Source of the DNA: Quisquiliibacterium sp.
GTDB taxonomy: Bacteria > Pseudomonadota > Gammaproteobacteria > Burkholderiales > Burkholderiaceae_E
Direction of reading: 5' to 3'
Length of the DNA stretch: 9,406 nucleotides
NCBI GenBank assembly: GCA_023257915.1
Contig: JALRBB010000268.1
Span: forward strand, 1 to 9,406
Shown here: one piece after another, positions 6,234 through 9,406 of the stretch
Layout: each line of letters opens with the position of its first letter
Position numbering within the stretch: position 1 is the first letter of the stretch
The notes under the pieces: model-generated
What the model saw: only the letters and a program-made list of their open reading frames with translations
The model's database searches: none
Told to the model about the DNA's origin: nothing
Program-made: the position numbers and the translations under genes

Positions 6234-8216
6234 ATGAGCAAATTCTTCGATGCGCTGGCCGGAACTCCCAATCAAAGCGCAAATCCCTATCTGACCGACT
6301 CGCTCGACGCGCCGCTCGCGGCGCAGTCGGCTGTTCCCGCCGATTCGACGGCGTCATCAGCATCCCCCGATGATCCAAGCCGCCGCGCTCTGCTGGCTGG
6401 CAGCGGCGCAGCCTCGGTGGCCGCGCTCGCCGGGCTTCCCGCCTGTGCCCCGCTGCTTGGCGGCGGCCCGCTGGTCGGTTTCGAGCCGATTGCTTCATCC
6501 GCAGAAGATGCCGTACGCGTGCCGCGCGGCTACGATGCCCGCGTGCTGGTCGCCTGGGGCGACCCGATCGGTGATGCGCGCGGTATGCCCGCGTTCCGGC
6601 CCGATGCGTCGAACAGCGCCGCGGAGCAGGAGCTGCAGTCCGGCACCCATCATGACGGCATGCATTTCTTTGCGCTGCCGGCCGGCTCGAGCAATTCAAG
6701 CCACGGCCTGCTGGTGATGAACCATGAGTATCCGGACAACGGCGCGCTGTTTCCGGACGGCACCGCGAACTGGTCGCTCGACAAGGTGCGCAAGTCGCAA
6801 GCGGCAGTCGGCTGTTCGGTGCAGGAGGTTCGGCTGCAGGATGGGCGCTGGCAATTGGTGCGACCGTCGCGGTTCGCTCGCCGCATTCATGCGAACACGC
6901 CGATGCAGATTGGCGGGCCGGCGGCGGGTCATCCGGGGATGCGTACAGCGCACAGCCCGTCCGGTCGTGAGAGCCTGGGCACATTCAACAACTGCGCGAA
7001 CGGCTTCACCCCGTGGGGCACTTACCTGACCTGCGAGGAAAACTTCAGCTTTCATTTCAAGCCGGCCGCGGACGCCACGAAGTTCGAGGAACGCTACGAG
7101 TTGAGCCCGAAGGTGCGATTTTCGTTTCGCTGGGGCGAAGCCGATCCGCGCTTTGATGTGGCGCGCAGCCGCAACGAGCCGAACCACTTCGGCTGGGTAG
7201 TCGAGATCGACCCGCACGATCCGCAGTCGGTGCCGGTCAAGCGCACCGCGCTGGGCCGCTTCTCGCACGAGGGCGCCACGGTGGTCGAGTGTGCCGATGG
7301 TCGAGTCGCGGTGTATTCCGGCGATGACCGCGCGTTCGAGTACATCTACAAGTTCGTCAGCAGCCGGCCCTGGAACCGCCAAGATCGTGCGGCCAACCGC
7401 ACGCTGCTCGATGAAGGCACGCTGTATGTGGGTCGGTTCAATGCAGATGGCAGCGGTGAATGGCTCGAACTGATCCATGGCCGCAATGGCCTGACAGCGG
7501 AAAACGGCTTTGATTCCCAAGCCGCCGTCGTGATGTTCGCGCGCGCGGCTGCCGATCAGGTCGGTGCCACGAAGATGGATCGGCCCGAGTGGATTGCCCG
7601 TCATCCGCTCAGCGGCGACATGTACTGCACGCTGACCAACAACACCGCGCGGGGCCGGCCCGGCCGCGAGGGGCCGAACGCCGCCAATCCACGGGCGCCG
7701 AATCCTTACGGCCACATCATCCGCTGGAGCGAGCAGGGCGATCATGCCGCGACCCGCTTTCGCTGGGAGATCTTCGCGCTGGCCGGTGATCCGAAGCACG
7801 AGAATGCAAAGGTGCGTGGCAACCTGCAGGGCGATCTGTATGCGTCGCCCGATGGGCTGGTCATCGACAAGCGCGGTGTGCTGTGGGTGCAGACCGACGT
7901 GTCGCCATCGGTGCTTCTGCGCAAGGACTACGCCATCTACGGCAACAACCAGCTGCTGGCGGTGGATCCGGTCAGCCGGCAGGCCCAGCGTTTTCTGACC
8001 GGTCCGCGCGGCTGCGAGGTGACCGGCACCTGCTTCACGCCCGACGGGCGCACGATGTTCGTCAATATCCAGCATCCAGGTGAGGTCGGCGCCGGCGGCA
8101 CCGATCCGGGCAATCCGCGCAAGCTGTCGAACTGGCCGGACTTCGATCCGCGGGGTCGGCCGCGCTCGGCGACCGTGGTGGTGCGTCGAGGCGATGGGGG
8201 TGTGATCGGCAGTTGA
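6234..8216 (+). CDS. phoX: PhoX-family (DUF839) phosphatase with Tat signal, 660 residues
   Basis: A predicted exported alkaline phosphatase of the PhoX family, whose studied members use Ca2+ and Fe3+ to release phosphate from phosphomonoesters outside the cytoplasm. The N-terminus has about 49 polar residues, then a twin-arginine signal, PSRRALLAGSG with R50 and R51, a hydrophobic stretch to about 68, and LPAC at 68-71, which could be a cleavage site or a weak lipobox. Family motifs follow: HHDGMHFF (139-146), VMNHEYPD (161-168), NNCANGFTPWGTYLTCEENF (252-271), GRFSHEGATV (341-350), YSGDDRAFEYIYKFVS (361-376), DRPEWIARHP (449-458), YCTLTNN (464-470) and GCEVTGTCFTPDGRTMF (593-609). Cys254 is the candidate iron-ligand cysteine, by analogy. 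Length is typical. ATG 6234 has AGGAG seven bases upstream, inside a hairpin. No Pho box is visible, so phosphate regulation is not shown. Fusion or frameshift signs are absent. Confidence 0.92.
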   Translation: MSKFFDALAGTPNQSANPYLTDSLDAPLAAQSAVPADSTASSASPDDPSRRALLAGSGAASVAALAGLPACAPLLGGGPLVGFEPIASSAEDAVRVPRGYDARVLVAWGDPIGDARGMPAFRPDASNSAAEQELQSGTHHDGMHFFALPAGSSNSSHGLLVMNHEYPDNGALFPDGTANWSLDKVRKSQAAVGCSVQEVRLQDGRWQLVRPSRFARRIHANTPMQIGGPAAGHPGMRTAHSPSGRESLGTFNNCANGFTPWGTYLTCEENFSFHFKPAADATKFEERYELSPKVRFSFRWGEADPRFDVARSRNEPNHFGWVVEIDPHDPQSVPVKRTALGRFSHEGATVVECADGRVAVYSGDDRAFEYIYKFVSSRPWNRQDRAANRTLLDEGTLYVGRFNADGSGEWLELIHGRNGLTAENGFDSQAAVVMFARAAADQVGATKMDRPEWIARHPLSGDMYCTLTNNTARGRPGREGPNAANPRAPNPYGHIIRWSEQGDHAATRFRWEIFALAGDPKHENAKVRGNLQGDLYASPDGLVIDKRGVLWVQTDVSPSVLLRKDYAIYGNNQLLAVDPVSRQAQRFLTGPRGCEVTGTCFTPDGRTMFVNIQHPGEVGAGGTDPGNPRKLSNWPDFDPRGRPRSATVVVRRGDGGVIGS

Positions 8217-8234
8217 GCCAGCGGCCGGTACAAT
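8206..8234 (+). promoter_or_regulatory. prfC: candidate sigma70 promoter for prfC
   Basis: The -10 TACAAT (8229-8234) matches the consensus at 5 of 6 bases, and 17 bases upstream lies TCGGCA (8206-8211), 4 of 6 against TTGACA. Transcription would begin near 8241 and leave about 60 bases of leader before the TTG start. The -35 overlaps the last codons of the phosphatase gene and the -10 is the terminator loop. Not proven. Confidence 0.4.
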
Positions 8235-8244
8235 CCGGCCTTTT
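8223..8244 (+). terminator. probable Rho-independent terminator after the PhoX-family gene
   Basis: GGCCGG (8223-8228) pairs exactly with CCGGCC (8235-8240), followed at once by TTTT (8241-8244), starting 7 bases after the TGA. The stem is short but all G-C and the U run is short, so termination may be partial. The 6-base loop is TACAAT, a close -10 hexamer, discussed as a separate site. Confidence 0.55.
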
Positions 8245-8254
8245 CCCCCTGCCA

Positions 8255-8279
8255 GCGACACCGCCTTCGCGGTGATCGC
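8255..8279 (+). promoter_or_regulatory. strong hairpin in the prfC leader
   Basis: GCGA-CACCGC (8255-8264) pairs with GCGGTG (8269-8274) and TCGC (8276-8279) around the loop CTTC, with one bulged A at 8275: ten pairs in total. No U tract follows, so it is not a normal terminator. It lies 24 bases before the TTG start and may stabilise or modulate the prfC message. Confidence 0.4.
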
Positions 8280-8303
8280 CGCGCGCAACCGAAGACCCCG
8301 ATC

Positions 8304-9406
8304 TTGAGCACCCCAGAATTTGGTCCGGAGGTCCGCCGCCGGCGCACCTTCGCCATCATCTCCCACCCGGACGCGGGCAAGACCACGCTGACCGAGAAGC
8401 TGCTGCTGTTCGGCGGCGCGATCCAACTCGCCGGCACCGTCAAGGCGCGCAAGAGCAGCCGGCACGCGACCTCCGACTGGATGGAAGTCGAAAAGCAGCG
8501 CGGCATCTCGGTGACCAGCTCGGTGATGCAGTTCGACTACGCCGGGCATGTGATCAATCTGCTCGACACGCCGGGCCACGAGGATTTCTCCGAGGACACC
8601 TACCGGGTGCTCACCGCGGTCGACGCGGCGGTGATGGTGATCGATGCGGCCAAGGGCGTCGAGGCGCAGACGATCAAGCTGCTCGAGGTCTGCCGGCTGC
8701 GCAACACGCCGATCATTACCTTCGTGAACAAGCTCGATCGCGAGGTACGCCCGCCGTTCGAGTTGCTCGAGGAAATCGAGCAGGTGCTGAAGATTGATTG
8801 CGCGCCGGTCACCTGGCCTCTGGGCATGGGCAAGCAGTTTCGTGGCGTGTTTCATCTGCACACCGACCGGCTGCTGCGCTTTACCGCCGGCGAGGAGCGG
8901 CGTAGCGACGCGGAGCTGATCGAGGGTCTGGACAACCTGCGACTCGATGAGCTCTACCCGATGGAAGTCGGCGAACTGCGCGATGGCGTTGAGCTGATTC
9001 GTGGCGCGAGCCATCCGTTCGAGCTCGACAGTTTTCTGGCGGGCATGCAGACGCCGGTGTTCTTCGGCTCGGGCATCAACAACTTCGGTGTGCAAGAAAT
9101 CCTCGAGGCGCTGGTGCAGTGGGCGCCCCCCCCGCAGCCGCGCGATGCCGGCGCGCGAATGGTGCAGCCGACCGAGAAGGCGTTCACGGGCTTTGTGTTC
9201 AAGATCCAGGCCAACATGGACCCGAAGCATCGCGACCGGATCGCGTTCCTGCGGGTGTGCTCCGGAATGTATGAATCCGGCATGAAGGTGCGCCACCTGC
9301 GGCTGAACCGCGACATGAAGCTGGCCAATGCACTGACCTTCATGGCCAACGAGCGGGTGGCTAGCGAGCGTGCGTTCGCCGGCGACATCATCGGCATCCA
9401 CAACCA
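8304..9406 (+). CDS. prfC: peptide chain release factor 3 (RF3), first 367 residues, cut by the right edge
   Basis: A cytoplasmic translational GTPase that removes RF1/RF2 from the ribosome after peptide release. Seen: G1 SHPDAGKTT (20-28), G2 region RGISVTSS (66-73), G3 DTPGH (88-92) and G4 NKLD (142-145), followed by the RF3-specific [56 protein letters not shown] and [19 protein letters not shown], ending at the edge in GDIIGIHN. Family length is about 525-540 residues, so the C-terminal third is missing. The start must be non-ATG: the frame has no ATG or GTG between the TGA at 8214 and residue 60, and TTG 8304 gives the family N-terminus. A purine-rich GAAGA lies about 8 bases before it. 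The gene follows a probable terminator and may have its own promoter. Identification is secure. Confidence 0.95.
   Translation, partial: MSTPEFGPEVRRRRTFAIISHPDAGKTTLTEKLLLFGGAIQLAGTVKARKSSRHATSDWMEVEKQRGISVTSSVMQFDYAGHVINLLDTPGHEDFSEDTYRVLTAVDAAVMVIDAAKGVEAQTIKLLEVCRLRNTPIITFVNKLDREVRPPFELLEEIEQVLKIDCAPVTWPLGMGKQFRGVFHLHTDRLLRFTAGEERRSDAELIEGLDNLRLDELYPMEVGELRDGVELIRGASHPFELDSFLAGMQTPVFFGSGINNFGVQEILEALVQWAPPPQPRDAGARMVQPTEKAFTGFVFKIQANMDPKHRDRIAFLRVCSGMYESGMKVRHLRLNRDMKLANALTFMANERVASERAFAGDIIGIHN

Noticed and set aside
9126..9133. Run of eight C in prfC as a programmed frameshift or phase-variable tract
   Set aside because: It encodes the Pro run of the ordinary RF3 motif QWAPPPQPR and the frame continues normally on both sides; at most it is a spot for sequencing error.
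6696..9401. A 901-residue open frame on the minus strand spanning most of the phosphatase gene and prfC
   Set aside because: It is antisense to two well-recognised genes, crosses their intergenic gap, has no ribosome-binding site or family motif, and its Arg/Ala/His/Gln-rich composition is what the complement of GC-rich codons gives.

Overview
This is GC-rich bacterial chromosome with ordinary coding density. The gene content (an Mrp-type antiporter, a PhoX-family phosphatase, RF3, and a LeuC/LeuD pair beside an isocitrate-lyase-superfamily remnant) and the protein wording fit a proteobacterium, most likely betaproteobacterial (Burkholderiales-like). That placement is inference from protein style only. 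I see no rRNA, tRNA, CRISPR array, insertion sequence, phage gene or replication origin.

Layout. Everything from about 5629 down to the left edge runs on the minus strand. In transcription order it is: a 67-residue internally deleted remnant of an isocitrate lyase/PEP mutase-family protein (5629-5426); a LeuC-type [4Fe-4S] dehydratase large subunit (5425-4025), whose ATG directly follows the remnant's stop; its LeuD-type small subunit (3973-3344); an enoyl-CoA hydratase/isomerase-family protein (3296-2433); a CaCA-family Na+/Ca2+ exchanger-like protein (2357-1212); and MrpA, subunit A of a multisubunit Na+/H+ antiporter (1215 to beyond position 1), which overlaps the exchanger gene by ATGA. 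Gaps are short (0, 51, 47 and 75 bases, then a 4-base overlap), so one long transcript is possible, but the metabolic half and the ion-transport half may be separate units. A divergent intergenic region of about 350 bases (5630-5975) carries a perfect ATAAC-N5-GTTAT palindrome that looks like a regulator operator.

On the plus strand a 74-residue orphan protein with a near-perfect Shine-Dalgarno (5976-6200) is followed by a Tat-exported PhoX-family phosphatase (6234-8216). The phosphatase Shine-Dalgarno sits in a 9-bp hairpin that begins 3 bases after the small gene's stop, which suggests translational coupling. A terminator-like hairpin whose loop is TACAAT lies between the phosphatase and prfC (release factor 3, TTG start at 8304, cut by the right edge).

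How the parts may work together. The LeuCD pair departs from the biosynthetic isopropylmalate isomerase at several conserved positions, and it follows a lyase-family gene that has lost its catalytic barrel. I read this as a branched or methylated dicarboxylate catabolic unit (dehydratase plus C-C lyase, of the dimethylmalate or methylisocitrate kind) that is now decaying, with an acyl-CoA isomerase-like enzyme attached. The exchanger and the Mrp antiporter both concern cation homeostasis. The most testable unusual signals are the in-frame lyase deletion, the hairpin over the phosphatase ribosome-binding site, and the terminator loop that doubles as a possible prfC -10 box.
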